Both the position numbers and the translations under genes were made by a program. A DNA stretch of 64,000 nt. Source: Pollutimonas sp036675275. Its GTDB lineage: Bacteria > Pseudomonadota > Gammaproteobacteria > Burkholderiales > Burkholderiaceae_B. The stretch is taken from positions 1-64,000 of the forward strand of contig JAKFFG010000012.1 in assembly GCA_036675275.1 (NCBI GenBank), given 5' to 3'. Positions 8,982-18,487 of this stretch are shown here, in pieces; within the stretch, counting starts at the first letter, position 1; each line of letters starts with the position of its first letter. The notes below the pieces were generated by a model. It was not told where the DNA came from and did no database searches. It was given only the letters and a program-made list of their open reading frames with translations.

Positions 8982-9971
8982 TTATTTGAGCTTGATATTG
9001 CCTTTGGCGACAACATCCTTGGCCCAATCATATTGCTCTTTGATTTCTTTGGCGAACTCTTCGGACGTATTGCCCGACGGAGCAGCGCCCTGCTTTTCAA
9101 GGGCTTCAATGACTTTGGGGTCCTTCAATGCCACGACCGCCGCGTCGCGCAGCTTATTGACGATTTCAGGAGGCGTGCCCTTGGGGGCCAACAAGCCGTA
9201 CCAGGCTGGCTGATTCAGCTGGGGGTAACCCGCTTCGGCCAAAGTAGGCACATCTTTCAGGGAAGCCAGGCGTTCTGGCCATGCAATAGCCAATGCGCGC
9301 AGGTTTCCGGCCTGGATCTGTGGCATGGACGACGGAAGGTTGTCGAACATGATTTCGATCTGGCCACCCACCGCATCCGTGACGGCCGGGCCCGATCCCT
9401 TGTAGGGGATATGAACGGCGTCGGTGTCGGTGGCTAGCTTGAACGCTTCGCCAAACAGGTGCAGTACCGAGCAGGTGCCCGAGCTGCCATGTGAATACTT
9501 GCCTGGATTCGCTTTAAGGACTTTGACGAACTCCTTGAAATCCTTGGCTGGGAATTTGGGATTCACTTCGATCACGTTAGGTACGTTGGCGAAGTTGGTG
9601 ACCGGAACAAAGTCGGTAAGAGGGTCGTAGGGCAGGTCATCCGGGCGGCATGCCGGAAGCACGGCAAGAGTGGATACGGTAGCAATCGACAAGGTGTAGC
9701 CATCGGGCTTGGCGCGCGCCGCCTCGGCCGCACCGATTGCACCGCCGGCGCCGCCTTTGTTCTCGACTACCATGGTTTGGCCAAGCTCCTGGCCCATGCG
9801 TTGAGTAACGATGCGGGCGACGATGTCGGTGGAACCGCCGGGTGCAAACGGGACGATGACGCGGATGGGCTGCTCGGGGTATTCGGCGGCGTTCGCTACG
9901 CCGGCTCCGCAAAGGGAAGCAATAGTGGCTGACAAAGTCAGTGCTGCGAATCGGTTTCGAATTTGAACCAT
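8982..9971 (-). CDS. Bug-family (TctC-like) periplasmic solute-binding protein
   Basis: A 329-residue extracytoplasmic binding protein of the Bug family, expanded in Bordetella and its relatives. The signal peptide ends at GVANAAEYP. It is followed by the diagnostic PIRVIVPFAPGGSTDIVARI, MVVENKGGAGGAIGAAEAA and YSHGSSGTCSVLHLFGEAF; later come HIPYKGSGPAVTDAVGGQ and NLRALAIAWPERL. The family binds carboxylates and other small acids, but the ligand cannot be read from sequence. No membrane partners (TctAB) are adjacent, so it is an orphan binding protein. A strong terminator follows. Confidence 0.93.
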   Translation of the reverse strand: MVQIRNRFAALTLSATIASLCGAGVANAAEYPEQPIRVIVPFAPGGSTDIVARIVTQRMGQELGQTMVVENKGGAGGAIGAAEAARAKPDGYTLSIATVSTLAVLPACRPDDLPYDPLTDFVPVTNFANVPNVIEVNPKFPAKDFKEFVKVLKANPGKYSHGSSGTCSVLHLFGEAFKLATDTDAVHIPYKGSGPAVTDAVGGQIEIMFDNLPSSMPQIQAGNLRALAIAWPERLASLKDVPTLAEAGYPQLNQPAWYGLLAPKGTPPEIVNKLRDAAVVALKDPKVIEALEKQGAAPSGNTSEEFAKEIKEQYDWAKDVVAKGNIKLK

Positions 9972-10166
9972 TGTAAGTCTCTCTGTAAGAAATTTTATTT
10001 GAGTAGCTTAGCCAATTGTAGATCAGCTGCGCCCGCTCTAAATTCAGAATAACAGCAATTTTTCGAGCCGCCTATTTTCTTTCGCGGCAAGCCGGAGCTG
10101 TGCGCATGAACGCCCGGCGGCAATACGCCTAAAATAGCGTCCCGCCCTTGTGTTGCGTCAACAGCC

Positions 10167-11066
10167 ATGTCCGTCTTTCAGCTTGTCTTGCCAGATTTCC
10201 TATCGATCGCCCTGGGATGGGTACTGTTCCATAAGCTGAGATTCTCCATGAATTTCTTCAAGGGTGCGGAGCAACTGGTTTATTTTGTACTGTTTCCCGC
10301 ACTGCTGTTTCACTCCATTACGCAGACGCCTATAAGCCCTTCTGGCGCCTATACGCTGTTACAGGCCACTGTGGCGATCATGGCATTTGGCGTGGCGATG
10401 GCATGGCTCGCCGTGCCTGTTTTGCGGCCGGATCCGGTCGACCATGCTTCGGTCGCGCAATGTGCTTACCGGTTCAATACATATATCGGCTTATCGATCG
10501 CCGGCGGCCTTGCTGGCACAACCGGGCAGACCATCATGGCCGTCATCGTCGGGTTCGCAGTCCCCCTCGCGAATATGGCGGCCGTGCACGGCCTGGCCCG
10601 CCAGAACGGCGGAAAAGTGCTTAAGGAAATAATACGCAATCCATTCATCATCGCCACCGTGCTGGCATTGTTGTGCAATCTCCTGACCATACCCATACCC
10701 GGGTTCGTCGATGTCACACTGGGTCGCCTTGGCGCGTGCGCCATCGCGCTTGGCTTGATATGCGTAGGGGCCACGCTTTCCTTGAATGGTGGAAAGGGCG
10801 CCGGCAAGCTGATGGCATGGATGATTGCGGCTCGATTGCTGGTTATGCCTCTTGCAGCCCTCGTGATCGGCTGGGCGCTGGGGCTTTCCCTGGTCGAAAG
10901 GCAAATGCTGTTGCTTTTTAGCGCCTTGCCGACGGCTTCCTCGGCGCACGTGCTGGCCGCCCGCATGGGTGGAAACAGTGCACTGGTTGCGGTAACCATG
11001 TCGGGCGGAACATTGCTCGCGGCCCTTACCATTCCGTTCTGGCTAATGATAGGCACTAACCCATAG
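10167..11066 (+). CDS. AEC-family (auxin efflux carrier-like) transporter
   Basis: A 299-residue inner-membrane protein with about ten hydrophobic segments, in the AEC/Mem_trans family. Recognisable stretches are the N-terminal VLPDFLSIALGWVL, AYRFNTYIGLSIAGGLAG at mid-protein, and near the C-terminus LLFSALPTASSAHVLAARMGG. Characterised relatives export or exchange organic acids such as malate or malonate. The substrate here is unknown. It lies 10 bases before tsaE on the same strand but has no functional link to it. Confidence 0.88.
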   Translation: MSVFQLVLPDFLSIALGWVLFHKLRFSMNFFKGAEQLVYFVLFPALLFHSITQTPISPSGAYTLLQATVAIMAFGVAMAWLAVPVLRPDPVDHASVAQCAYRFNTYIGLSIAGGLAGTTGQTIMAVIVGFAVPLANMAAVHGLARQNGGKVLKEIIRNPFIIATVLALLCNLLTIPIPGFVDVTLGRLGACAIALGLICVGATLSLNGGKGAGKLMAWMIAARLLVMPLAALVIGWALGLSLVERQMLLLFSALPTASSAHVLAARMGGNSALVAVTMSGGTLLAALTIPFWLMIGTNP

Positions 11067-11075
11067 CGAGCGCAT

Positions 11076-11594
11076 ATGAATTCAACTAACTCCATATTAA
11101 TGAGCAGATCGCTATATTTGCCCGATGAAGAGGCCACGATCGCATTGGCGAATCAATTGGCCCCCATGCTCTGCGGTACCCATCCAGCCTTGAGACCGGA
11201 CCAGCGGGGAGGCAGAATTCACTTGCGGGGCGATCTTGGTGCGGGCAAAACAAGCTTCGCGCGCGCCTTGCTGCGTGCCTCCGGAATCAGGGGAAGAATA
11301 AAAAGTCCTAGCTATGCGCTGCTTGAAAGCTATAATCTTTCTAACTTAAACTTCTATCACCTTGATTTCTATAGATTTAGCGATTCACGAGAATGGATGG
11401 ACGCTGGGTTTCGAGATATACTCCACCCCGAAGCGGTGGTTTTGATTGAATGGCCGGAACAAGCGGGCGCCCTGCTGCCGCCTCCCGACCTCGACATTAA
11501 TCTCGACTATCAAGACAACGGGCGGCACGCCAGCTTAACTGCCCATAGCAACAAAGGAAAATTATGGCTGACGATACTTGCCCTTCCCGCTTAG
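11076..11594 (+). CDS. tsaE: tRNA threonylcarbamoyladenosine biosynthesis ATPase TsaE
   Basis: P-loop ATPase of the TsaBDE complex that makes t6A37 in ANN-decoding tRNAs. The Walker A is GDLGAGKTSFARALL. Then come SPSYALLESY, HLDFYRFSDSREWMDAG and VLIEWPEQAGALLP, all in family order. At 172 residues it is slightly longer than usual. The start at 11076 has a weak GCGAG; an ATG at 11100 is an alternative. Its 3' end overlaps amiC by 31 bases, a tsaE-amidase pairing common in proteobacteria. Confidence 0.93.
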   Translation: MNSTNSILMSRSLYLPDEEATIALANQLAPMLCGTHPALRPDQRGGRIHLRGDLGAGKTSFARALLRASGIRGRIKSPSYALLESYNLSNLNFYHLDFYRFSDSREWMDAGFRDILHPEAVVLIEWPEQAGALLPPPDLDINLDYQDNGRHASLTAHSNKGKLWLTILALPA

Positions 11595-12907
11595 GGATTT
11601 CGCGGCGCCGGCTCATAGCTACCGCGAGCACCCTCTTTCTTCTCCCTGTAGTGCCACGTCTGGCCGTTGCGGGAACGATACTGGCCGTGCGCACGTGGCC
11701 GGCCGACGAATACACCCGCGTCACGCTGGAAATGGACAGCGAGCTGAAAGCAGAACATTTCACGCTCGATGGGCCGGACCGGCTTGTCGTTGATATACAG
11801 GGCCTGACCATGAACCGGGCGATCAACGACCTGGTATCGAAGATCAAACCGAACGATCCCTACATCGCCTCGGTCCGCGTGGCGCAGAACCGGCCCGACG
11901 TCATTCGCCTGGTCCTGGATCTGAAACAGCCCATCGCACCGCAAGTTTTTACACTCAAGCCCATAGGCGAATACAAGTATCGGCTGGTGCTGGATCTGTA
12001 CCCCCGGGTTGCCCAGGATCCCCTGCTCGCCATCATGAACAACCAGGACAGCGATCCATTGGCTCAGGTGCTGGAAGAACTGGCACAGAACAGTCCGTCG
12101 CCCGCGCCCATCCCTTCCGTCGAAGGGCAGAAGCTGCCGCCCGTGGCGAAAAGCCCGAAAGCCCCGGTAAAGCCACCCAGCGTTCCTGCGCCGCGCGATG
12201 AAAACCGCGCAATACTGGTGGCGCTCGATCCCGGCCATGGCGGTGAAGACCCCGGCGCAGTGGGCCGCAGCGGTACGCGCGAAAAAGACATTGTCCTGAG
12301 CATTGCGCGCCGCCTGAAGAAACTCATCGATTCCCAACCCAATATGCGTGCCTACCTCACGCGCGACAACGATTATTTCGTGCCCTTGCAGGTACGGGTA
12401 CAGAAGGCCCGCCGCGTCAAGGCCGATCTGTTCATCTCCATACATGCCGATGCCTGGATCAAGCCCAGCGCCCGTGGTTCATCGGTTTTTGCACTGTCGC
12501 AAAACGGCGCCACCAGTTCGGCCGCGCGGTGGATGGCCAAGCGTGAAAACGACGCCGACCTTATCGGCGGAATAAACCTGGGCTCGCACAATAAGCAAGT
12601 TGCGCAGGTACTTCTTGATTTGTCTACCGCGGCCCAGATCAACGATTCCATGCGCGTGGGAGACAACGTACTGAGCGAAATCGGGAAAATCAACAAGCTG
12701 CACAAGGATCGTGTGGAGCGCGCCGGCTTTGCCGTGCTCAAGGCCCCCGATATTCCATCCATACTGGTGGAGACGGCGTTCATCAGCAACCCGCAAGAAG
12801 AGCGCCTGTTGCGCAGTCCGGCTCATCAGGACCGCATTGCCCGCGCCATGCTCAGCGGAATCAACGACTACTTCGCATCAAGCCCGGCGCTGGCGCGCAA
12901 AGCCTGA
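11564..12907 (+). CDS. amiC: N-acetylmuramoyl-L-alanine amidase AmiC
   Basis: Zinc amidase that splits septal peptidoglycan during cell separation. The N-terminus carries a twin-arginine signal (SRRRLIATAS, ending near RLAVAG), so export is probably by Tat. An AMIN domain covers about residues 38-145, then a proline/alanine-rich linker, then an Amidase_3 domain from about 215. The zinc and catalytic residues are visible in ALDPGHGGEDPGA, GTREKDIVLSIA, FISIHADAW and LVETAFISN. The 447-residue length is normal. It overlaps the 3' end of tsaE by 31 bases. Confidence 0.95.
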   Translation: MADDTCPSRLGISRRRLIATASTLFLLPVVPRLAVAGTILAVRTWPADEYTRVTLEMDSELKAEHFTLDGPDRLVVDIQGLTMNRAINDLVSKIKPNDPYIASVRVAQNRPDVIRLVLDLKQPIAPQVFTLKPIGEYKYRLVLDLYPRVAQDPLLAIMNNQDSDPLAQVLEELAQNSPSPAPIPSVEGQKLPPVAKSPKAPVKPPSVPAPRDENRAILVALDPGHGGEDPGAVGRSGTREKDIVLSIARRLKKLIDSQPNMRAYLTRDNDYFVPLQVRVQKARRVKADLFISIHADAWIKPSARGSSVFALSQNGATSSAARWMAKRENDADLIGGINLGSHNKQVAQVLLDLSTAAQINDSMRVGDNVLSEIGKINKLHKDRVERAGFAVLKAPDIPSILVETAFISNPQEERLLRSPAHQDRIARAMLSGINDYFASSPALARKA

Positions 12908-12909
12908 AC

Positions 12910-12941
12910 AATCGCCCGCATCAGACCGCGGGCGATTTTTT
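12910..12941 (+). terminator. Terminator of amiC
   Basis: Stem AATCGCCCGC (12910-12919) pairs with GCGGGCGATT (12928-12937), followed by a six-T run. It begins three bases after the amiC stop and extends into the last codons of the convergent dedA-like gene. Confidence 0.88.
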
Positions 12942-13562
12942 CTTGAAGATTTTCCATACCGTCCCAATGACCACGGGAACGGCTGCGGCGGCAATACCGA
13001 TCAGGACAATGGTGTTCAAGTGCTCTTTGATGATGGGCACATTGCCGAAAAAGTAGCCCAGCGTCACGAAGCTTCCCACCCATAACACCGCCCCGCTTAT
13101 ATTGAAAAGCTGGAATCGCAGGAAGTTCATGCTGCCGACGCCGGCGACAAAGGGTGCGAACGTACGAAAAATCGGCAGGAAGCGCGACATGACGATGGTT
13201 TTACCGCCATGTTTTTCATAGAACGCATGCGTCTTGATCAGGGCGCTGCGGTCGAGGAAGCGATAATGGCTGGTGAATACGCGAGGACCAAGGTAGCGGC
13301 CGATCGAGTAGTTCACCGTGTTGCCCAATATGGCGGCAACAATCAGCAGGCAAGCGAGCAACACGGGGTCCAGCATGCCGGAGGCACCAAACGCACCCGC
13401 GATGAACAATAATGAATCTCCGGGCAGGAAAGGCAGGACCACCAGTCCGGTTTCGCCGAAAATAATACAAAACAACACAAGATAGATCCATGCACCATAC
13501 TGCGCGACCCACGCACCCAGGTACTGGTCAATATGGATGATCATGTTCAACAGTTCGGGCAT
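12921..13562 (-). CDS. DedA-family membrane protein
   Basis: A 213-residue SNARE-associated/DedA family protein with four to five membrane segments. Family marks are VLPFLPGDSLLFIAGA, the GRYLGPRVF loop, HGGKTIVMSRFLPIFRTFAPFVAG (split over the re-entrant loop) and a C-terminal lysine-rich tail. The family includes undecaprenyl-phosphate and phospholipid translocases and supports envelope homeostasis. I prefer the ATG at 13562, preceded by GGTAG; a TTG at 13577 would add five residues. It converges on amiC. Confidence 0.92.
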   Translation of the reverse strand: MPELLNMIIHIDQYLGAWVAQYGAWIYLVLFCIIFGETGLVVLPFLPGDSLLFIAGAFGASGMLDPVLLACLLIVAAILGNTVNYSIGRYLGPRVFTSHYRFLDRSALIKTHAFYEKHGGKTIVMSRFLPIFRTFAPFVAGVGSMNFLRFQLFNISGAVLWVGSFVTLGYFFGNVPIIKEHLNTIVLIGIAAAAVPVVIGTVWKIFKKKSPAV

Positions 13563-13728
13563 ATTCGAATCTACCAAGAAAGATACCGGAATATAGCCTG
13601 TCGTTTACAGTAAAGAAGAAACACTGTGATTCAAGACAGCTAAAATCTAGTCTTCGATGCCTGCCCATATGTGGGCAGGCCAAGTATATTTTTGAACACC
13701 GCAGCCTCTAGTCTAACGGAACGCCTTT

Positions 13729-15615
13729 ATGCCCGAACGTCGCGTCATAGCGCCCTTGCCCGATTTGCTGATAAGCCAGATTGCCGCTGGCGAAGTCATC
13801 GAGCGCCCCGCGTCCGTCCTCAAGGAATTGCTCGAGAATGCCATCGACGCGGGCGCGCGGGCAATCGAAGTACGGCTCGACGGCGGCGGCATACGGCGGA
13901 TCGCGGTCACGGACGACGGCTGGGGCATACCCGAAAATGAGCTGCACCTGGCTCTTACCCGGCATGCGACCAACAAGATATACAGTCTTGATGAACTCGA
14001 ATCGGTCGCATCCATGGGCTTTCGGGGCGAAGCGCTGGCGTCTGTGGCTTCCGTCGCACGCACCACGATCACGTCCCGCACCGCCCACGCGGCGCATGCT
14101 TGGCAGATCACGGCGGCCGACGGAAAGCCGGCGGCGGCATCCGGCCCCGTGGGCACCACCATCGATGTGCGCCAGTTATTCGACGAAGTTCCTGCCAGAC
14201 GCAAGTTCCTGCGTGCCGAAGCCACCGAATACGGGCATTGTGTCGACGCGCTCGATCGCATAGCCCTGGCGCAACCGCACATTGCCTTCCGTCTGTTTCA
14301 CAATGACAAGCCTCAGCGCCACTGGCGCGCAGCCGACATCGCGCATCGGGTGCGCGATGTCCTGGGTGCCGAATTCGTCGAACAAGGGCTCGAGGTGGAA
14401 CAAGCGCACGGCTTGATAACGTTGCGCGGCATTGTGACCAAGCCCACCCACGCGCGCAGCCGCGCCGACCGCCAATACCTGTACGTCAACGGACGCTACG
14501 TCAAAGACCGCACAGTTTCGCACGCCATACGCCAGGCTTATGCCGATGTGCTCCACGGCGACAGGCAGCCGGCCTATGTCCTGTTCCTGTCGGTCGACCC
14601 CGCCGGGGTTGATGTCAACGTGCATCCGGCCAAGCACGAGGTGCGCTTTCGCGACAGCGGTGCGATCCATCGCTTCGTGTCGCAGACATTGGCACATACG
14701 CTGGCAAGCGCCGGCGGACAAGCACTCGCCCCCGCAGGGTCCGACATTATCGCGTCCGTGCAATCGCCCGGTGACGGCGACGCCGGCCAGCAGGGCCGCT
14801 ATGGCAACGCAAACAGGCCTTCTTTCCACGAATACTCACTGCCCGTTACCGACGCTGCGGCAAATCCGGCTTCCCCGGATTCGCCGGCTTTCCGGGCTCA
14901 CCAGTTTCAGCGCACATTCGCCTTGCGCGATCAAGCCACGCCCGGCGCCAACTGGCAATCGTTCTACCGCCCTATTGAGGCAACAGGTCACGAACTCGAT
15001 CAACAGCAAGAAAAGAACGATGCCGGGCAGGAATTCCCCCTGGGCATGGCCCTGGGCCAACTCCACGGCATCTATATATTGGCCCAGAACCGTCACGGCC
15101 TGGTCCTGGTCGACATGCATGCAGCGCATGAACGCGTGGTCTACGAGCAACTGAAGAACGCGATGGACGCCCAGAGCCTTCCTTGCCAGGAGCTGCTGGT
15201 GCCCGTTGTATTCGCCGTTACCGAAAAAGAAACAGCGCTCATTGAAGAGCATGGCGGCACACTGGCTGAACTGGGGCTCACCCTCACGCCGGCCGGGCCT
15301 GCATCGCTTGCAGTGCGGGCCGTGCCGGCACTGCTCGCCGGCGGCGATATCGAATCGCTGGCGCGCGGCGTCCTGCGCGACCTGGCCAGCGTCGGCTCGT
15401 CGCCGCGACTCACCGAACAGCGCAACGAGTTGCTGTCCACGATGGCATGCCACGGCTCGGTTCGCGCCAACCGGCGTCTCACGCTGGACGAAATGAACGG
15501 TTTGCTGCGCAAGATGGAACAAACGGAAAGGGCCGATCAATGCAATCACGGCCGCCCCACCTGGGTGCAGTGGAAGATAGGCGAACTCGACCGCATGTTC
15601 ATGCGCGGACAATGA
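13729..15615 (+). CDS. mutL: DNA mismatch repair protein MutL with endonuclease motif
   Basis: A 628-residue GHKL ATPase of mismatch repair. The N-terminal ATPase domain has ISQIAAGEVIERPASVLKEL, ENAIDAGA, DDGWGI and MGFRGEALAS. The C-terminal half carries DMHAAHERVVYE at residues 462-473, which fits the endonuclease motif DxHAx2Ex4E. MutL is therefore predicted to nick DNA itself, as in species without MutH. The stop overlaps the miaA start (ATGA), indicating coupling. Confidence 0.97.
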   Translation: MPERRVIAPLPDLLISQIAAGEVIERPASVLKELLENAIDAGARAIEVRLDGGGIRRIAVTDDGWGIPENELHLALTRHATNKIYSLDELESVASMGFRGEALASVASVARTTITSRTAHAAHAWQITAADGKPAAASGPVGTTIDVRQLFDEVPARRKFLRAEATEYGHCVDALDRIALAQPHIAFRLFHNDKPQRHWRAADIAHRVRDVLGAEFVEQGLEVEQAHGLITLRGIVTKPTHARSRADRQYLYVNGRYVKDRTVSHAIRQAYADVLHGDRQPAYVLFLSVDPAGVDVNVHPAKHEVRFRDSGAIHRFVSQTLAHTLASAGGQALAPAGSDIIASVQSPGDGDAGQQGRYGNANRPSFHEYSLPVTDAAANPASPDSPAFRAHQFQRTFALRDQATPGANWQSFYRPIEATGHELDQQQEKNDAGQEFPLGMALGQLHGIYILAQNRHGLVLVDMHAAHERVVYEQLKNAMDAQSLPCQELLVPVVFAVTEKETALIEEHGGTLAELGLTLTPAGPASLAVRAVPALLAGGDIESLARGVLRDLASVGSSPRLTEQRNELLSTMACHGSVRANRRLTLDEMNGLLRKMEQTERADQCNHGRPTWVQWKIGELDRMFMRGQ

Positions 15616-16565
15616 ACATGCCCATCGTATGCCTGACCGGGCCCACGGCCGCGGGGAAAAGCGCCACGACGCTGGCACTGGCAAGGCGCTGGCCGATAGA
15701 AATCATTGTCATGGATTCGGCCACCATCTATCGCGGCATGGACATAGGCACGGCCAAGCCCTCAAGCGATGAGCAAGCCGCAGCGCCCCACCACTTGCTG
15801 GACATACGCGATCCCGCCGAAAGCTATTCGGCGGCCGAATTCCAGGCCGATGCAAGCGCGCTGATCGACGCCATCCAGGCAAGAGGCAATATCCCGCTAC
15901 TGTGCGGTGGCACGATGTTGTACTACAAGGCACTGCGCGAGGGGCTGAACGAGCTGCCGGCGGCAGATCCCATCGTACGCACGGAAATCGACAGCGAAGC
16001 AAAAGAATGCGGCTGGCCGGAACTGCACAGGCGGTTGGCCGCCTACGATCCCTCGACCGCAGCGCGGCTGGCGCCCAATGACAGCCAGCGGCTGCAGCGC
16101 GCAATTGAAATATACCGGGTCAGCGGCAAGCCCATGTCCGTGTGGCTGGCCCAGGCTCGCCCCCGGCAGCGCAATAACCATGAATTCGTCACGATCAGCC
16201 TGGAGCCGTCGGACCGCCTGGCCTTGCATGCAAGAATCGCGCGGCGCTATCAGCAGATGATCTCTGACGGTCTATTGCGGGAAGTAGAGGCGCTGCATCG
16301 ACGGCCAGACCTGCACACTGGCCTGCCGTCGGTACGATGTGTCGGCTACCGGCAGCTGTGGGACTTTCTTGATGGAAAGGTAGACATGAATACCGCGGTG
16401 GAACAAGCCGTTGCCGCTACGCGCCAGTTGGCCAAGCGCCAGCTGACCTGGCTGCGCTCGCAACCCGAGCGCCATGCCATCGACTGCCTGGCCCCCGATG
16501 CCACGACCCGGGCCGTCGACAAGATTGCGTCGATCTGGCCTGCGCCTGCATCAGTGGGCCCCTAG
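15612..16565 (+). CDS. miaA: tRNA dimethylallyltransferase MiaA
   Basis: Transfers a dimethylallyl group to A37 of tRNAs reading UNN codons. From the ATG at 15612 it has 317 residues, a normal length. The P-loop is LTGPTAAGKSATTLAL, followed by MDSATIYRGMDIGTAKPS, HHLLDIRDPAESYSAAEF and GGTMLYYKAL; PSVRCVGYRQLWDFLDG lies near the C-terminus. The frame is open back to 15447 inside mutL, but only the 15612 start gives the conserved N-terminus. It overlaps mutL by four bases and converges on purM. Confidence 0.96.
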   Translation: MNMPIVCLTGPTAAGKSATTLALARRWPIEIIVMDSATIYRGMDIGTAKPSSDEQAAAPHHLLDIRDPAESYSAAEFQADASALIDAIQARGNIPLLCGGTMLYYKALREGLNELPAADPIVRTEIDSEAKECGWPELHRRLAAYDPSTAARLAPNDSQRLQRAIEIYRVSGKPMSVWLAQARPRQRNNHEFVTISLEPSDRLALHARIARRYQQMISDGLLREVEALHRRPDLHTGLPSVRCVGYRQLWDFLDGKVDMNTAVEQAVAATRQLAKRQLTWLRSQPERHAIDCLAPDATTRAVDKIASIWPAPASVGP

Positions 16566-16592
16566 TATCGGCAAATACGGACCCGGGGACGC

Positions 16593-17645
16593 TTATACGA
16601 CCAGGGTCTGGGGCGCATCGGCGCTTTCGCGCTCGATGATTTCGCCCAGGACGCTGACTTGTTCGCCATGGGCGGCCAAGGTGGCTTTTACGACGTCGGC
16701 CTGATCTGCCGGCACGACAAGTATCATGCCTATGCCGCAATTGAATACACGGTGCATTTCAGTATCGGCAACCCCGCCGTTTTGTTGCAGCCAGGTGAAG
16801 AGCTCCGGCATGACCCAGGCGTCGCGGTGCAGGCGCGCCGCGAGACCGGGCTGCAGAATGCGTGGAACGTTATCGAGCAAGCCGCCGCCGGTGATATGCG
16901 CCAGGCCTTTGATAGCCGCTCCGTGTGCTGCCAATGCAGCCAGCACCGATTTCACATAGATGCGCGTAGGCTCCATCACCACATCTTCCAGGCGCCGTCC
17001 GCCGAGATCCTGGCCCGGCCTGGCATTGGCGTGCGTGAGTATCTTGCGCAACAGCGAGAAGCCGTTAGAGTGGGCGCCGCTGGAAGCCAGTCCCATAACG
17101 ACGTCGCCCGGAACTATGGATTTGCCGTCGATGATGCGCGATTTTTCGACCGCGCCAACGGCGAAACCGGCAAGGTCGTACTCGCCGTCCGGATACATGC
17201 CGGGCATCTCGGCGGTTTCGCCGCCGATGAGGGCGCAGCCCGAAAGTTCACACCCCTTGGCAATTCCACCGACGACGCTGGCGGCGGTATCGACCGACAA
17301 TTTTCCGCAGGCGAAATAGTCGAGAAAGAACAAAGGTTCCGCGCCTTGCACCAGAATATCGTTGACGCTCATGGCCACCAGGTCGATACCGACGGTATCA
17401 TGGCGCTGCCATTCGAAAGCGAGCCGCAATTTCGTGCCCACGCCGTCAGTTCCCGACACAAGCACCGGCTCTTTCAGGTGCTTGGGCACTTCGAACAAGG
17501 CACCGAATCCGCCTATGCCTGCCATGACGCCGGCACGCATTGTCTTGGCGGCTAGCGGTTTGATACGGTCGACAAGCGCATCGCCGGCATCGATATCGAC
17601 CCCTGCATCGCGATAGGTCAGGGAAGCTGAATGTTTGTTTGTCAT
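16593..17645 (-). CDS. purM: Phosphoribosylformylglycinamidine cyclo-ligase PurM (AIR synthetase)
   Basis: Fifth step of purine synthesis, closing FGAM to AIR with ATP. The 350-residue protein shows YRDAGVDIDAGDALVDRIKP, VSGTDGVGTKLRLAF, GIDLVAMSVNDILVQGAEPL, LIGGETAEMPGMY and LAHITGGGLLDNVPRIL, all hallmark PurM sequences. The start ATG at 17645 is just before the conserved NKHSASLTYRDAG region. It is divergent from hda across 137 bases, a linkage typical of Burkholderiales. Confidence 0.97.
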   Translation of the reverse strand: MTNKHSASLTYRDAGVDIDAGDALVDRIKPLAAKTMRAGVMAGIGGFGALFEVPKHLKEPVLVSGTDGVGTKLRLAFEWQRHDTVGIDLVAMSVNDILVQGAEPLFFLDYFACGKLSVDTAASVVGGIAKGCELSGCALIGGETAEMPGMYPDGEYDLAGFAVGAVEKSRIIDGKSIVPGDVVMGLASSGAHSNGFSLLRKILTHANARPGQDLGGRRLEDVVMEPTRIYVKSVLAALAAHGAAIKGLAHITGGGLLDNVPRILQPGLAARLHRDAWVMPELFTWLQQNGGVADTEMHRVFNCGIGMILVVPADQADVVKATLAAHGEQVSVLGEIIERESADAPQTLVV

Positions 17646-17782
17646 GAGAAATGCCGTGGGATGTGTAAGAATTGCGTGTTTAATTAAATACCGGGGTTGA
17701 TTTTACGATGAACGGAGCCACTGCACGTGACAGGCCTGCCACATGAGCCGCCCATACCGCAGCGTCCTTCATTAGACAACAC

Positions 17783-18472
17783 ATGACACAGCAACTGATT
17801 CTGGACTTGTTACCGCGCTCTGCGCCCACGCTGGAGAACTTCGTGACCGGCGAAAACGGTGCCGCGCTTGACGCATTGCGGCACTGGGAGCCCGGACGCG
17901 CCATTTACCTGTGGGGCGCCCCTGGCGTGGGCCGCAGCCATTTGCTGCAGGCTGTCTCGACCCGGCCCGACGCGCTTTACCATGGGCCCGGATCAAGTCC
18001 CGCCATAATCAAGAATATAGCCACCGGCGAGCTGCTGCAGCACAAGCTCATCGCCATCGATAATGTGGAGCTCCTCGACGACGACGGGCAGGCGGCCTTG
18101 TTTGCCCTGTACAATCGCTGGCGCGAGGTTGCCGCGGCCAGGCACGGTTTTGCGCTAATTCTGGCAGGCGATCGCGCGCCCATGGCGATGCCGGTACGCG
18201 AAGATTTGCGTACCCGCCTGGGCTGGGATCTGGTGTTCCGCCTGGAGCTGCTTTCCGACCAGGATCGCGCCGAAGCCCTGAAAGCCAGGGCCGCGGAGCG
18301 GGGCCTGCTGCTTTCGCCCGAGGTAATAAGCTGGGTTCTGACCCACTATGCCCGGGACATGGGCCGCCTGACCTCGCTGATCGACGCGCTGGACCGCTAC
18401 TCGCTGGAAAAGCACCGGGCCATTACCTTGCCTCTACTGAAAGACCTGCTGGCCTCCAGCCAGACCCGATAA
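17783..18472 (+). CDS. hda: DnaA regulatory inactivator Hda
   Basis: AAA+ protein that, with the loaded beta clamp, promotes ATP hydrolysis on DnaA and limits re-initiation. The N-terminal QLILDL (residues 4-9) matches the clamp-binding peptide. The nucleotide loop is WGAPGVGRSHLLQAV, with arginine in place of the Walker lysine, as in E. coli Hda. Sensor region RTRLGWDLVFRLELLS and the DnaA-like C-terminus MGRLTSLIDALDRYS are present. It has 229 residues and leads an apparent hda-HAD-pcnB-folK unit. Confidence 0.94.
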   Translation: MTQQLILDLLPRSAPTLENFVTGENGAALDALRHWEPGRAIYLWGAPGVGRSHLLQAVSTRPDALYHGPGSSPAIIKNIATGELLQHKLIAIDNVELLDDDGQAALFALYNRWREVAAARHGFALILAGDRAPMAMPVREDLRTRLGWDLVFRLELLSDQDRAEALKARAAERGLLLSPEVISWVLTHYARDMGRLTSLIDALDRYSLEKHRAITLPLLKDLLASSQTR

Positions 18473-18487
18473 TTAATTGCGATCCGA

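Noticed and set aside
15447..15611. In-frame extension of miaA inside mutL.
   Set aside because: The added residues are not MiaA-like, and the ATG at 15612 gives normal length and stop-start coupling with mutL.
17905..17950. Arginine instead of lysine in the Hda nucleotide loop, looking like a defect.
   Set aside because: E. coli Hda has the same substitution, so it is a family feature.
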